DNA from: Butyrivibrio sp. AE3009
GTDB taxonomy: Bacteria > Bacillota > Clostridia > Lachnospirales > Lachnospiraceae
Direction of reading: 5' to 3'
NCBI RefSeq assembly: GCF_000420845.1
Contig: NZ_ATVS01000002.1
Span: 124,001-188,000 of the forward strand
DNA: 64,000 nt
In this document: piece after piece, positions 44,586-53,101 of the stretch
Layout: each line of letters starts with the position of its first letter
Position numbering within the stretch: the first letter of the stretch is position 1
Notes under the pieces: model-generated
Seen by the model: only the letters and a program-made list of their open reading frames with translations
Database searches by the model: none
Told to the model about the DNA's origin: nothing
Position numbers and translations under genes: made by a program

Positions 44586-46532
44586 ATGGAAAACATTAGA
44601 TTTCTAGAATACAATTCCATAGGTGAATTTGCGGGACTTCTCATGGCGGGACTCCTGCTTTTTGTCATGTTGTACACCAAGCCTAAGAGAACCTATGTAT
44701 ACAGATATGTCTTCCAGGGAATAATATGGTCAATTGCAGCCATTTTAGTGCAGTTGTCCATCGTCATGGTGGCCAATAATCCGGCAAAGCTGTACAACAG
44801 ATATCTGTTCATGGGACAGCTCATGGTATTTCTCCTTTTGTATAACGGAATCCTGTTTTACATTTTTTCCTATGTAAACATGATGTCCATTGTCAGAAGA
44901 AAGCAGAGAAAAGAGTTCGTGCTTATGTTTGTGGCTCTTACGCTGGTGTACCTGGCAGCCGTCGCCGTTGAGATTGCGTCAAGAGGATTGTATACAGTCA
45001 ATCTTGATGGAATTGATATAAGCAATTTCACCAGATTTTATTGCAGTGCAGGCATTATCTGTGCGGTCATCTGCTTCAATGCCAGCATAACCAATAGAAA
45101 GAATATCTCCAGAGTTATTTGGCATGCGGTATGTCTTTTTGTTCCAATGGATCTGATAATCTTGATATCACAGATAATAGGTGTCGGAATTAATCATACC
45201 ATTTATTCGGCTACGACCTATGTGCCTATCTTTGCGCTGGGGTATCTGATGTTCCACAGCGTTCCCTATGATGAGGTCACGGGATGTCAGAGTATATATG
45301 CTCTGGATGCATTCGTGTCCAAAAATACAGGCAGAAAAAAATATTATGTATCTTATCTTATGGTCTTTTTACCCGGAATTGAGGCTGTATCCAATGACGG
45401 AAGTGAAGATACGCTCAAGGGAATTGCCATATGCAGAGCAGTGGAAGCCATTTCTCCCCAAATAAGGATGTATAAGATTTCTGACTATAGATATGTGAAT
45501 ATCATCGATACAGACAAGGAAGAGGAATATGAGAACTATTGTCAGCAGCTGAGGGGGATTTTTGATAATGTAAGGGCCAGTACAGATATTCCTTTTAACT
45601 ATGTGATGGTAAATGCAGAAGCAAAAGCAGAGCTGGAAAATCCTGTTAAGGTGAGACAGTTCTTTGAGTTCCTGGCAGGCAGATATAAGGATCAGAACAG
45701 CAGCCATTTCTACATGGCTACCACCATGGACTACGATGAATTTGCCGAGAACTATGAGATCACCACTACGCTGAAGGATATAAGGAATCGCCTTGATCTG
45801 ATGGATGATAGAGTTCAGGTTTTTGCGCAGCCTATCTACAGCGTTGAGACAGGGAGCTTTAGGGTAGCAGAAGCTCTGATGAGACTCAGAATCGGTGACA
45901 GGCTGTTTTCGCCTGACAGATTTATACCTCTGGCAGAAAGGATCGGATGTATCCATGCACTGACCTGTATTATATTGAATAAGGTCTGTGATGCCGTATC
46001 TCTTCTGTCTGAGAATTATGATTTCGATGCTATATCCATTAATTGTTCCTCCAAGGAACTGTCCCAAAAGGATATGACAGAGGACCTTATTGAGATTATC
46101 GAAAAATATGATATCGATATGGCCAAGATAAGGCTTGAGATAACTGAAAGTGCTATGTTTGAGAACTTTGATATGGCAAAGGATAATATGACTGTTCTTA
46201 CAAAAGCCGGAATTCAGTTCTATCTTGATGATTTCGGAACAGGATATTCCTCCCTTGAAAGAGTAATGAACTGTCCTTTCAAGACGATCAAGTTTGATAA
46301 GACTCTTTTGTACAAGTCTCTTGATGATGATCGTATGGATGATATCGTAACCTATATGATAGAAGTCTTTAAAAAGAACGGATTCATCACTCTGGTGGAA
46401 GGTGTTGAGGACGAATGCCAGAATCAGTACAGCGTTGAGAGAGGTTTTGACTATATTCAGGGATATCATTATGCCAAGCCTGAACCTATCGAAGAGATGA
46501 GAAAGTATTTCACAAGGAAGAGTAAATTCTGA
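44586..46532 (+). CDS. Membrane-bound EAL phosphodiesterase
   Basis: A 648-residue protein. About seven membrane helices fill residues 12-225. A middle cytoplasmic region (about 230-400) may be a degenerate GGDEF-like domain without the GGDEF loop, and a C-terminal EAL domain follows. The catalytic motifs are intact: EALMRL at 429, SINCSSKEL Asn, LEITES, LDDFGTGYSSL, KFDKTLL Lys, VEGVEDE and IQGYHYA. It should degrade cyclic-di-GMP in response to a signal read by the membrane part. No ribosome site is visible before the ATG, and an AT-rich -10-like TTAATATAAA sits immediately upstream, so the message may have a very short leader. Confidence 0.87.
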   Translation: MENIRFLEYNSIGEFAGLLMAGLLLFVMLYTKPKRTYVYRYVFQGIIWSIAAILVQLSIVMVANNPAKLYNRYLFMGQLMVFLLLYNGILFYIFSYVNMMSIVRRKQRKEFVLMFVALTLVYLAAVAVEIASRGLYTVNLDGIDISNFTRFYCSAGIICAVICFNASITNRKNISRVIWHAVCLFVPMDLIILISQIIGVGINHTIYSATTYVPIFALGYLMFHSVPYDEVTGCQSIYALDAFVSKNTGRKKYYVSYLMVFLPGIEAVSNDGSEDTLKGIAICRAVEAISPQIRMYKISDYRYVNIIDTDKEEEYENYCQQLRGIFDNVRASTDIPFNYVMVNAEAKAELENPVKVRQFFEFLAGRYKDQNSSHFYMATTMDYDEFAENYEITTTLKDIRNRLDLMDDRVQVFAQPIYSVETGSFRVAEALMRLRIGDRLFSPDRFIPLAERIGCIHALTCIILNKVCDAVSLLSENYDFDAISINCSSKELSQKDMTEDLIEIIEKYDIDMAKIRLEITESAMFENFDMAKDNMTVLTKAGIQFYLDDFGTGYSSLERVMNCPFKTIKFDKTLLYKSLDDDRMDDIVTYMIEVFKKNGFITLVEGVEDECQNQYSVERGFDYIQGYHYAKPEPIEEMRKYFTRKSKF

Positions 46533-46562
46533 TCTGATATACAAAAATACAATGGAACAATA

Positions 46563-46604
46563 GCCTGCGGCTGTCGGATTTTTTTCGTAACCACGGGCTT
46601 TTTT
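46563..46604 (+). terminator. Weak terminator after EAL gene
   Basis: GCCTGCGG pairs imperfectly with CCACGGGC, followed by six Ts. One mismatch and one G-T pair weaken the stem. Confidence 0.4.
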
Positions 46605-46633
46605 AATGTGCTAAAATAGCATTTTTCGCCTTC

Positions 46634-46662
46634 TTGACACGGATGGTATGATTGTATACAAT
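46634..46662 (+). promoter_or_regulatory. Promoter of the citrate/isocitrate operon
   Basis: A perfect TTGACA at 46634-46639, a 17-bp spacer and TACAAT at 46657-46662. Start expected near 46669, which rules out the earlier in-frame start codon at 46648. Confidence 0.75.
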
Positions 46663-46668
46663 TATACC
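46645..46668. promoter_or_regulatory. 24-bp palindrome, candidate GntR operator
   Basis: GGTATGATTGTA and TACAATTATACC are complementary except for one pair. The core, ATTGTATACAAT, is a perfect 12-bp palindrome of the GT-N-AC style bound by FCD-type GntR regulators. It covers the -10 hexamer and the start region, ideal for repression. A GntR/FCD gene lies inside the operon that this promoter drives, so autoregulation is the simplest reading (inference). Confidence 0.65.
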
Positions 46669-46707
46669 CAAGGTTATTTGTTGAGTTTTCAAGAGAGGTT
46701 TTCAGCT

Positions 46708-48144
46708 ATGCAGGATAATAACACATTCCAGAATCGCCCCGTGACTATGAATGACAAGAATAATCTTCTTCAGATAGAAGAGCACATGTACATTCTTGAC
46801 GATGTAGTCAAACCTAATGTCTTCAGAAATATGTTTCCTTACGAGGAAGTTCCCAAGATTCCTTTCAACGATAGAATCGTTCCCCACAACATGCCAAAAG
46901 ATATATGGATAACAGATACCACCTTCCGTGACGGCCAGCAGTCCAGAGCGCCTTATACCACGGAGCAGATTGTTCATATCTATGATATGTTCCATGAACT
47001 GGGCGGCCCCAACGGTATGATCCGTCAGAGTGAGTTCTTTTTGTACAGTAAAAGTGACAGAGACGCGGCTCTCAAGTGTATGGAGAGGGGCTATAAGTTC
47101 CCGGAGGTAACCAGCTGGATCCGTGCCAGTGAAGAGGACTTCAAATTGGTTAAGGAGATCGGAATGAAGGAGACAGGTATCCTTGTCAGCTGTTCCGACT
47201 ATCATATTTTCCTGAAACTTAAGATGACGAGAAGACAGGCTTTGGATCATTATCTTAGCATTGTTCGTTCCTGTCTTGAGGAGGGCATCAGCCCAAGATG
47301 CCATCTTGAGGATATTACAAGAGCAGATATATACGGCTTCGTTGTTCCCTTCTGTGTGGAGCTTATGAAGCTTAAGGACGAATATAAGATTCCCATTAAG
47401 GTGCGTGCATGTGATACAATGGGATACGGTGTCAATTTCTCAGGTGCCGTTATTCCCAGAAGCGTACAGGGAATCATCTATGCCATCAATACCAACGCAG
47501 GTGTTCCCAGTGAACTTATTGAATGGCATGGTCATAACGATTTTTACAAGGCTGTTACCAATTCAACCACAGCCTGGATATATGGTTGTTCCTCCGTCAA
47601 TACATCATTGTTCGGAATCGGAGAGAGAACAGGCAATACGCCTCTTGAAGCCATGGTATTTGAGTACGCACAGCTCAAGGGCACCCTTAACGGCATGAAT
47701 ACCCAGGTTATCACGGATCTTGCCGAGTACTATGAGAAAGAGATAGGATTTACGGTTCCTGCCAACACACCTTTTGTAGGCAAGAACTTCAATGTTACAA
47801 GAGCCGGAATCCATGCGGACGGTCTTCTTAAGAACGAGGAGATCTACAATATATTCGACACCGAGAAGTTCCTTAGAAGACCTCCTGTAAGTGCTGTTTC
47901 AAATACATCGGGTCTTGCGGGAATAGCCCATTGGATCAACGTTCATTACAAGCTCAGAGATGAACATTCACTTTCCAAGAATTCACCGCTTGTTACAGAG
48001 ATCAAGAAGTGGGTGGATCAGGAATATGCAGGCGGACGTGTTACGGTTATGACTGATAATGAGCTTGTTAGAGAGATAAACAGGGTTTCTGAGGACTTGG
48101 GACTAATTGTAAAAGAAGGGGAGATTCTAGAGGTCTCCAAATGA
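46708..48144 (+). CDS. Homocitrate/isopropylmalate-synthase-family enzyme, Re-citrate synthase candidate
   Basis: A 478-residue DRE-TIM metallolyase-family enzyme. The N-terminal active block is TDTTFRDGQQSRAPYT. The metal-binding His pair is in ELIEWHGHNDFYKAV, and GIGERTGNTPLEAMV and RAGIHADGLLKNEE are further family marks. The LeuA regulatory domain is absent. Its operon with isocitrate dehydrogenase suggests it makes citrate (Re-citrate synthase, as known from Clostridium kluyveri) for 2-oxoglutarate and glutamate, rather than isopropylmalate. This is an inference from context. AGAGAGG before ATG 46708 sets the start, downstream of the promoter. Confidence 0.8.
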   Translation: MQDNNTFQNRPVTMNDKNNLLQIEEHMYILDDVVKPNVFRNMFPYEEVPKIPFNDRIVPHNMPKDIWITDTTFRDGQQSRAPYTTEQIVHIYDMFHELGGPNGMIRQSEFFLYSKSDRDAALKCMERGYKFPEVTSWIRASEEDFKLVKEIGMKETGILVSCSDYHIFLKLKMTRRQALDHYLSIVRSCLEEGISPRCHLEDITRADIYGFVVPFCVELMKLKDEYKIPIKVRACDTMGYGVNFSGAVIPRSVQGIIYAINTNAGVPSELIEWHGHNDFYKAVTNSTTAWIYGCSSVNTSLFGIGERTGNTPLEAMVFEYAQLKGTLNGMNTQVITDLAEYYEKEIGFTVPANTPFVGKNFNVTRAGIHADGLLKNEEIYNIFDTEKFLRRPPVSAVSNTSGLAGIAHWINVHYKLRDEHSLSKNSPLVTEIKKWVDQEYAGGRVTVMTDNELVREINRVSEDLGLIVKEGEILEVSK

Positions 48145-48154
48145 TGAGGTTTTT

Positions 48155-48838
48155 ATGGAAACTAATGATTTAAAGCAGGAAGTAACAGATAAGTATTCCC
48201 TTAGAGGCAGAGTTTTTAACAGAATCAGAGAGGATATCCTCAACGGCAAGTACAAGGACCATGAGGAACTCAAGGAAGTGGCCATCGGACAGGAGCTTGG
48301 CGTATCAAGAACTCCTGTAAGGGAGGCTTTCAGACAGCTTGAGCTGGAGGGACTTATTCAGATCATTCCAAACCGTGGTGCCTATGTGACCGGAATTAAG
48401 GTTAAGGACATCCAGGATATCTATATGATTCGTTCCAAGCTTGAGGGACTGTGTGCAAGATGGGCCTGTGAGAATATTACAAAGGAACAGCTGGAGGAGA
48501 TGGAGGAGAACATCTATCTGGCTGAGTTTCATGCTGCAAGAGGACATATGGAGCAGATGGCTGAGTTGGATAACAGATTCCACAACATCCTCTATGAGTC
48601 ATGTAACTCCAAGATGCTGGAGCACCTTCTCAAGGACTATCATCAGTATGTATGGAGAGTGAGACAGAAGACTCTTTCCAGCAGCAGAGGCGCTGTATCC
48701 AATGTTGAGCACAAGTTCATTATGGAGGCCATCAGGGAGAACAATCCCGACAAGGCAGAGGAACTGGCCAATCAGCATATGATCAATGCCTATGAGAATA
48801 TGCTGGATAAGGGACTTCTAGAACTTTATGAGCAGTGA
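48155..48838 (+). CDS. GntR family transcriptional regulator (FCD type)
   Basis: A 227-residue regulator. The N-terminal winged helix (about 10-80) has the recognition segment AIGQELGVSRTPVREAFRQL and the wing IPNRGAYVTGI. The C-terminal all-helical FCD domain (about 90-220) normally binds a carboxylate or sugar acid via a metal. It starts 10 bp after the homocitrate-synthase-like gene. The operon position and the promoter palindrome suggest it senses a metabolite such as citrate, isocitrate or 2-oxoglutarate; this ligand is a guess. Confidence 0.9.
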   Translation: METNDLKQEVTDKYSLRGRVFNRIREDILNGKYKDHEELKEVAIGQELGVSRTPVREAFRQLELEGLIQIIPNRGAYVTGIKVKDIQDIYMIRSKLEGLCARWACENITKEQLEEMEENIYLAEFHAARGHMEQMAELDNRFHNILYESCNSKMLEHLLKDYHQYVWRVRQKTLSSSRGAVSNVEHKFIMEAIRENNPDKAEELANQHMINAYENMLDKGLLELYEQ

Positions 48839-48875
48839 TAATATGGGGCAATAAAGAACAGGGACAAGAGTAATT

Positions 48876-48931
48876 GTGGCATGTCTTGACGTGTCACCGA
48901 GTGGAATGGGGACATGTCTTGACGTGTCCCC
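48876..48931. repeat. Two tandem GGGGACATGTC-type hairpins
   Basis: CATGTCTTGACGTGTC occurs twice, at about 48880 and 48913. The second copy forms a near-perfect palindrome of 11-bp arms (48908-48918 with 48921-48931); the first is a weaker version. The pair sits between the GntR gene and icd, just before the icd ribosome site, so it may attenuate or process the message. The GGGGACA ends recall the repeat at 39571. Confidence 0.75.
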
Positions 48932-48952
48932 TTACATATAAGGAGGAGAATT

Positions 48953-50158
48953 ATGAGCAGGATTGCGATGACTACACCCATTGTTGAGATGGACGGAGAT
49001 GAGATGACAAGAGTCCTTTGGCAGATGATCAAGGACAAGCTGATCCTTCCATATGTTGATCTTAAGACTGAGTATTATGACCTTGGACTTAAGCACAGAG
49101 ATGACACCGATGATCAGGTTACTGTTGACAGTGCCAATGCCACACTTAAGTACGGCGTTGCAGTTAAGTGTGCTACAATAACTCCCAACAATGAGAGAGT
49201 TGAAGAGTACAAGCTCAAGAAGATGTGGAAGAGCCCTAACGGCACAATCAGAGCAATTCTTGACGGAACAGTATTCAGAACTCCTATTATGGTCAAGGGA
49301 ATCGAACCTAACGTCAAGACCTGGGAAGCACCCATCACTCTTGCAAGACATGCCTACGGCGACGTATACAAGAATGTTGAGATAAGAGTACCCGGACCCG
49401 GCAAGGCAGAGCTGGTATTTACCGGAGCAGACGGAACCGAGATCCGTGAGACTATTCATGAATTCGACGAGCCCGGAATCATACAGGGTGTTCACAACAA
49501 GGATTCATCCATCAGAAGCTTTGCAAGAGCCTGCTTTAAGTATGCACTTGCTGAGAAAAAAGAGTTATGGCTTGGAACCAAGGATACCATCAGTAAGACC
49601 TACGACAGAAGATTTAGAGAAATCTTCGATGAGATTTTTGAGACAGAGTTTAAGGCTGATTTCGAGAAGGCAGGAATAACATATTTTTACACACTTATAG
49701 ATGATGCCGTTGCCAGAGTAATGAAGTCTAAAGGCGGTTTTATCTGGGCTTGTAAGAACTATGACGGCGATGTTATGAGTGATATGGTTTCTTCAGCCTT
49801 TGGCTCACTTGCTATGATGACTTCCGTGCTTGTTTCTCCTACAGGTGTATATGAGTACGAGGCTGCTCACGGAACAGTTCAGAGACATTATTACAAGTAC
49901 CTCAAGGGAGAACCCACATCCACCAATCCTGTTGCAACAATTTTTGCCTGGACAGGAGCCCTCAGAAAAAGAGGAGAGCTGGACAATCTGGCTGACCTGT
50001 CAGCATTTGCCGATAAGCTTGAGAGAGCAACACTTTCAGTTATCGAATCAGGCCGCATGACAGGAGACCTTGCGCTTATCACAACTCTTCCTAACCCTCA
50101 GAAGCTTGGCTCAGAGGAATTCCTTGATGCCATTGCAGAGGCTTACGAGGCACTCTGA
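48953..50158 (+). CDS. icd: NADP-dependent isocitrate dehydrogenase
   Basis: A 401-residue enzyme converting isocitrate to 2-oxoglutarate. It is of the eukaryote-like dimeric class: [15 protein letters not shown] at the start, [16 protein letters not shown] for the substrate, [25 protein letters not shown] for metal aspartates, and [14 protein letters not shown] for the cofactor site. AAGGAGG lies before the ATG. No aconitase gene is in the window. Together with the upstream synthase it would supply 2-oxoglutarate for glutamate synthesis. Confidence 0.94.
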   Translation: MSRIAMTTPIVEMDGDEMTRVLWQMIKDKLILPYVDLKTEYYDLGLKHRDDTDDQVTVDSANATLKYGVAVKCATITPNNERVEEYKLKKMWKSPNGTIRAILDGTVFRTPIMVKGIEPNVKTWEAPITLARHAYGDVYKNVEIRVPGPGKAELVFTGADGTEIRETIHEFDEPGIIQGVHNKDSSIRSFARACFKYALAEKKELWLGTKDTISKTYDRRFREIFDEIFETEFKADFEKAGITYFYTLIDDAVARVMKSKGGFIWACKNYDGDVMSDMVSSAFGSLAMMTSVLVSPTGVYEYEAAHGTVQRHYYKYLKGEPTSTNPVATIFAWTGALRKRGELDNLADLSAFADKLERATLSVIESGRMTGDLALITTLPNPQKLGSEEFLDAIAEAYEAL

Positions 50159-50186
50159 TAGTTAGAAACGATCAGAAGATAAAAAT

Positions 50187-50231
50187 AACAGTGCAGAGAC
50201 CGTATTACCGGCGAACCTGCACTGTTTTTTT
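50187..50231. terminator. Intrinsic terminator after icd
   Basis: AACAGTGCAG pairs perfectly with CTGCACTGTT around a 20-base loop, followed by Ts. It lies between convergent genes. Confidence 0.8.
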
Positions 50232-50246
50232 ATTGTTCGTTATTGT

Positions 50247-52268
50247 TTAATCCATGTCGGAAGAGATGCTTTCCCATTCATCGTAGAGGGTTGAGAGCTT
50301 CTCTGAAATCTCTGTCTGCTCGTCGCTGAGCTTACGGAGCTTGGCCAGATCTGTTCCGATGGAAGGATCTGCGAGAGCTTCGTTTATTTCAGAATCACGC
50401 TGCTCTAATTTGGCAATTTCATCCTCACATTTCTTAAGAGCTGCTTCCAGCTTTCTCTTTTTGGCCTGGGCCTCCTTCTGGACCTTCCAGTCCTGGGCGC
50501 CGCCGGAGGGCGCTGAAGAAACTGTTGAAGCTGCTGTGGTAGGAGATGAAGTTGTAGCTGCCATGCCCTGGTATTTGTAGCTTGTATCGGTGACAAGGTC
50601 TTTGCCGGCAGCAGCGGGGCTTGCAACTGAACCTACGCCTTCGCCGAAGAGTCTTGCATTCTGTTCATCCACATGCTCCAGATAATAGTCGTAGTTGCCG
50701 ATATAGTTAACCAGCCTTCCGTGGGTAAGATCCAGAATACGTGTGGCGGTTTTGTTGATGAAGTAGCGGTCATGGCTTACATACAGTACTGTGCCTTCAT
50801 AGCCTGAGACAGCCGATTCCAGAATCTCCTTGCTGGTGATGTCAAGGTGGTTGGTGGGCTCGTCCAGGATAAGGAAGTTGGCGTCAGAGAGCATGAGCTT
50901 GGCAAGGCTGACACGTCCCTTCTCACCGCCGGATAGATCTCCGATTCTCTTAAATACATCGTCTCCGGTAAAGAGGAAGGCTGCGAGTGTGTTTCTAATC
51001 TCGGTGTTATTTAAGGATGGATAGTCATCCGATATCTCATCGAAAAGAGTCTTCTCATCGTGGAGTACATGGTGTTCCTGATCGTAGTAGCCGATGTGAA
51101 CCCTGGTTCCCAGCTCAATTTCGCCGGCATCCATTCTTTCAACACCGTTAAGGATCTTGAGAATAGTGGTTTTGCCGGTTCCGTTGTCGCCGATGATGGC
51201 AACGTGCTCGCCCTTTTTGATGCTGAAATCAAGTCCGGAGAACAGATGCTCATTGCCAAAGGACTTGGTAAGACCTGTTACCTCCAGCACATCATTGCCG
51301 CTTTCGCAATTCGGCTTAAGGGATATTTTCATACGGTCGTCAATATCTATGGGTTTATCGAGAACGTCGATCTTAGCCAGCATTTTTTCGCGGGATTCAG
51401 CTCTTTTTATGGATTTCTCCCTGTTGAAGGATTTGAGCTTGGTGATGACCTCCTCCTGATGCTTGATCTCCTGTTGCTGCTTTAAGTAGGCATTCCACTC
51501 ATTCGCGCGAAGCTGCTCTTTTTTGGCTGCGTAAGCAGAGTAGTTGCCTATAAAGGAGGTGACTTTTTTGTTCTCTACTTCGATGACCTTGTCTGCAATC
51601 TTATCAAGGAAATATCTGTCATGGGATACGATAAGTACTGCACCCTTGTAGTTAAGAAGATAGTTCTCCAGCCATCTGATGGAATTCATATCAAGGTGGT
51701 TGGTGGGCTCATCCAGGATGATAAGATCAGGACTCTGTAAAAGGAGCTTACCGAGGGCAACTCGCGTTTTCTGACCTCCCGAGAGAGTTGAGATGCTCTT
51801 GTCAAATTCCTCGTCGGTAAATCCGAGACCTCTGGCGACGCCGGTTATCTCGCTTTTCCAGGCGTAACCTGACAGCCTCTGGAACTCATCGTGCATTCTT
51901 GCGTAATTCTCCATGTGCTTTTCAAGTTCTTCTCCGGAGAGGATATCCATCATGGTCTCGGCATCTCTGATGTTCTGCTCAAGGTCGATGACATGCCTCT
52001 TGACCTCCTTGAGCTCTTCGTAGATGGTGTTGTCGGAATCGATGTTCTGATTCTGGGCAAGATATCCGTAGGTAAGCCCCTTGGAAAAAGTTACCTCGCC
52101 CTCATCCGGCGCAAGATCGCCAATAAGAATCTTGATGAGTGTGGTCTTACCGGCACCGTTGATACCGACTATGGCGGTTTTCTCGCCGGCTTCTATATGA
52201 AAAGATGCGTTTCTTAAGATGTCTTTGCCATCAAAGGATTTAGTTATATTAACTGCTGAAAGTATCAT
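50247..52268 (-). CDS. ABC-F family ATPase
   Basis: A 673-residue soluble protein with two ABC domains and no membrane part. The first has GINGAGKTTL, LSGGQKTR and DEPTNHLD. The second has GDNGTGKTTI, LSGGEKGR and DEPTNHLD. The inter-domain linker is rich in basic residues. A C-terminal extension after a low-complexity Ala/Ser/Thr stretch ends in a coiled coil (about 605-665), typical of Uup/YdiF-type ABC-F proteins. These bind ribosomes and help translation or give antibiotic protection. The frame opens at 52304, but ATG 52268 has the GGAG site. Confidence 0.92.
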   Translation of the reverse strand: MILSAVNITKSFDGKDILRNASFHIEAGEKTAIVGINGAGKTTLIKILIGDLAPDEGEVTFSKGLTYGYLAQNQNIDSDNTIYEELKEVKRHVIDLEQNIRDAETMMDILSGEELEKHMENYARMHDEFQRLSGYAWKSEITGVARGLGFTDEEFDKSISTLSGGQKTRVALGKLLLQSPDLIILDEPTNHLDMNSIRWLENYLLNYKGAVLIVSHDRYFLDKIADKVIEVENKKVTSFIGNYSAYAAKKEQLRANEWNAYLKQQQEIKHQEEVITKLKSFNREKSIKRAESREKMLAKIDVLDKPIDIDDRMKISLKPNCESGNDVLEVTGLTKSFGNEHLFSGLDFSIKKGEHVAIIGDNGTGKTTILKILNGVERMDAGEIELGTRVHIGYYDQEHHVLHDEKTLFDEISDDYPSLNNTEIRNTLAAFLFTGDDVFKRIGDLSGGEKGRVSLAKLMLSDANFLILDEPTNHLDITSKEILESAVSGYEGTVLYVSHDRYFINKTATRILDLTHGRLVNYIGNYDYYLEHVDEQNARLFGEGVGSVASPAAAGKDLVTDTSYKYQGMAATTSSPTTAASTVSSAPSGGAQDWKVQKEAQAKKRKLEAALKKCEDEIAKLEQRDSEINEALADPSIGTDLAKLRKLSDEQTEISEKLSTLYDEWESISSDMD

Positions 52269-52417
52269 TTTATATCTCCGTTTTATACCCAATATCAATT
52301 TCACATTTTAGCATGAGAGGGAAAATATGTAAAAGCTTATTGACCGAAAAGATTAGCGTATATATAATAAATACGGCGTTTGTCTTTATTTTACTATGAA
52401 TAATGAAGGAGTCAGTT

Positions 52418-53050
52418 TTGAAACGTTTATATATTCCGTTTGCGTGGGAACTGCTATTTATTATTGCAACGATACTATTGCCTAAGCAGGCTTTTCATTT
52501 ATATTTTGTTTTTTACTCGGGTTTACTTATCTATTTTTATTATTTTTACAAGCAGTTTTCCTTCCGCAAGTTAGGTAAGAACATGACCAGATTCGTAAGA
52601 TTCTGGCTTCCGGTGGCGGCCACCTTCTGTGGTCTTGTGCTCGCCAATTATATCAAGAATAATTTAATTCAGGCCAATTTACCGCTGGTTAAGGACGGAA
52701 CCGTCAGCATCATAACCCATAATGATATTTTGCCGACTGTGTTCTATGCCATCATGATGATAGTCATGAAGCCGGTGGCAGAGGAACTGTTTTTCAGGAA
52801 AGCGATCATCAAATTCGGCAGCGATAAGAGGGTATTTGTTATGTGCATAGTGAGCCTTCTTTTATGTGCTGTTACAAGGGCACACGGCCTTTTGGGGATA
52901 GGCGAGTGGGTGCTCATGGCGCTGCCGGTGACAATAGCCTATGTGATCAGCAGGAACATCTACATTTCCGTTATGGCACATGTGGCATTTGAGTTCTATG
53001 ACAATATTTATTCAGTTGTATATGCTATCGGAAGGATTCTTAACAGATGA
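52418..53050 (+). CDS. CPBP-type intramembrane protease-like protein
   Basis: About 210 residues with six or so membrane helices. The CAAX/CPBP (Abi) family motifs are present: PVAEELFFRKAI (EExxxR motif), TRAHGLL with the second His, and VMAHVAFEFYDN with the last His. Members cleave prenylated or other membrane peptides or protect against bacteriocins. AAGGAG at 52406-52411 is six bases from TTG 52418, so this start is preferred over the in-frame ATG 52403 that contains the ribosome site. Confidence 0.8.
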   Translation: MKRLYIPFAWELLFIIATILLPKQAFHLYFVFYSGLLIYFYYFYKQFSFRKLGKNMTRFVRFWLPVAATFCGLVLANYIKNNLIQANLPLVKDGTVSIITHNDILPTVFYAIMMIVMKPVAEELFFRKAIIKFGSDKRVFVMCIVSLLLCAVTRAHGLLGIGEWVLMALPVTIAYVISRNIYISVMAHVAFEFYDNIYSVVYAIGRILNR

Positions 53051-53101
53051 TCATCCGACTTGTATATAGAAACCATTAACGCACAGCGAGGAGAAAAAAG
53101 T

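Noticed and set aside
45369..46544. Long reverse-strand frame of 391 codons opposite the EAL gene
   Set aside because: It is the mirror of a gene with intact catalytic motifs. Its protein has no recognisable domain and no ribosome site.
53051..53101. Possible purine riboswitch before the purine permease
   Set aside because: Only about 50 bp separate it from the upstream gene and no purine-aptamer core is visible.
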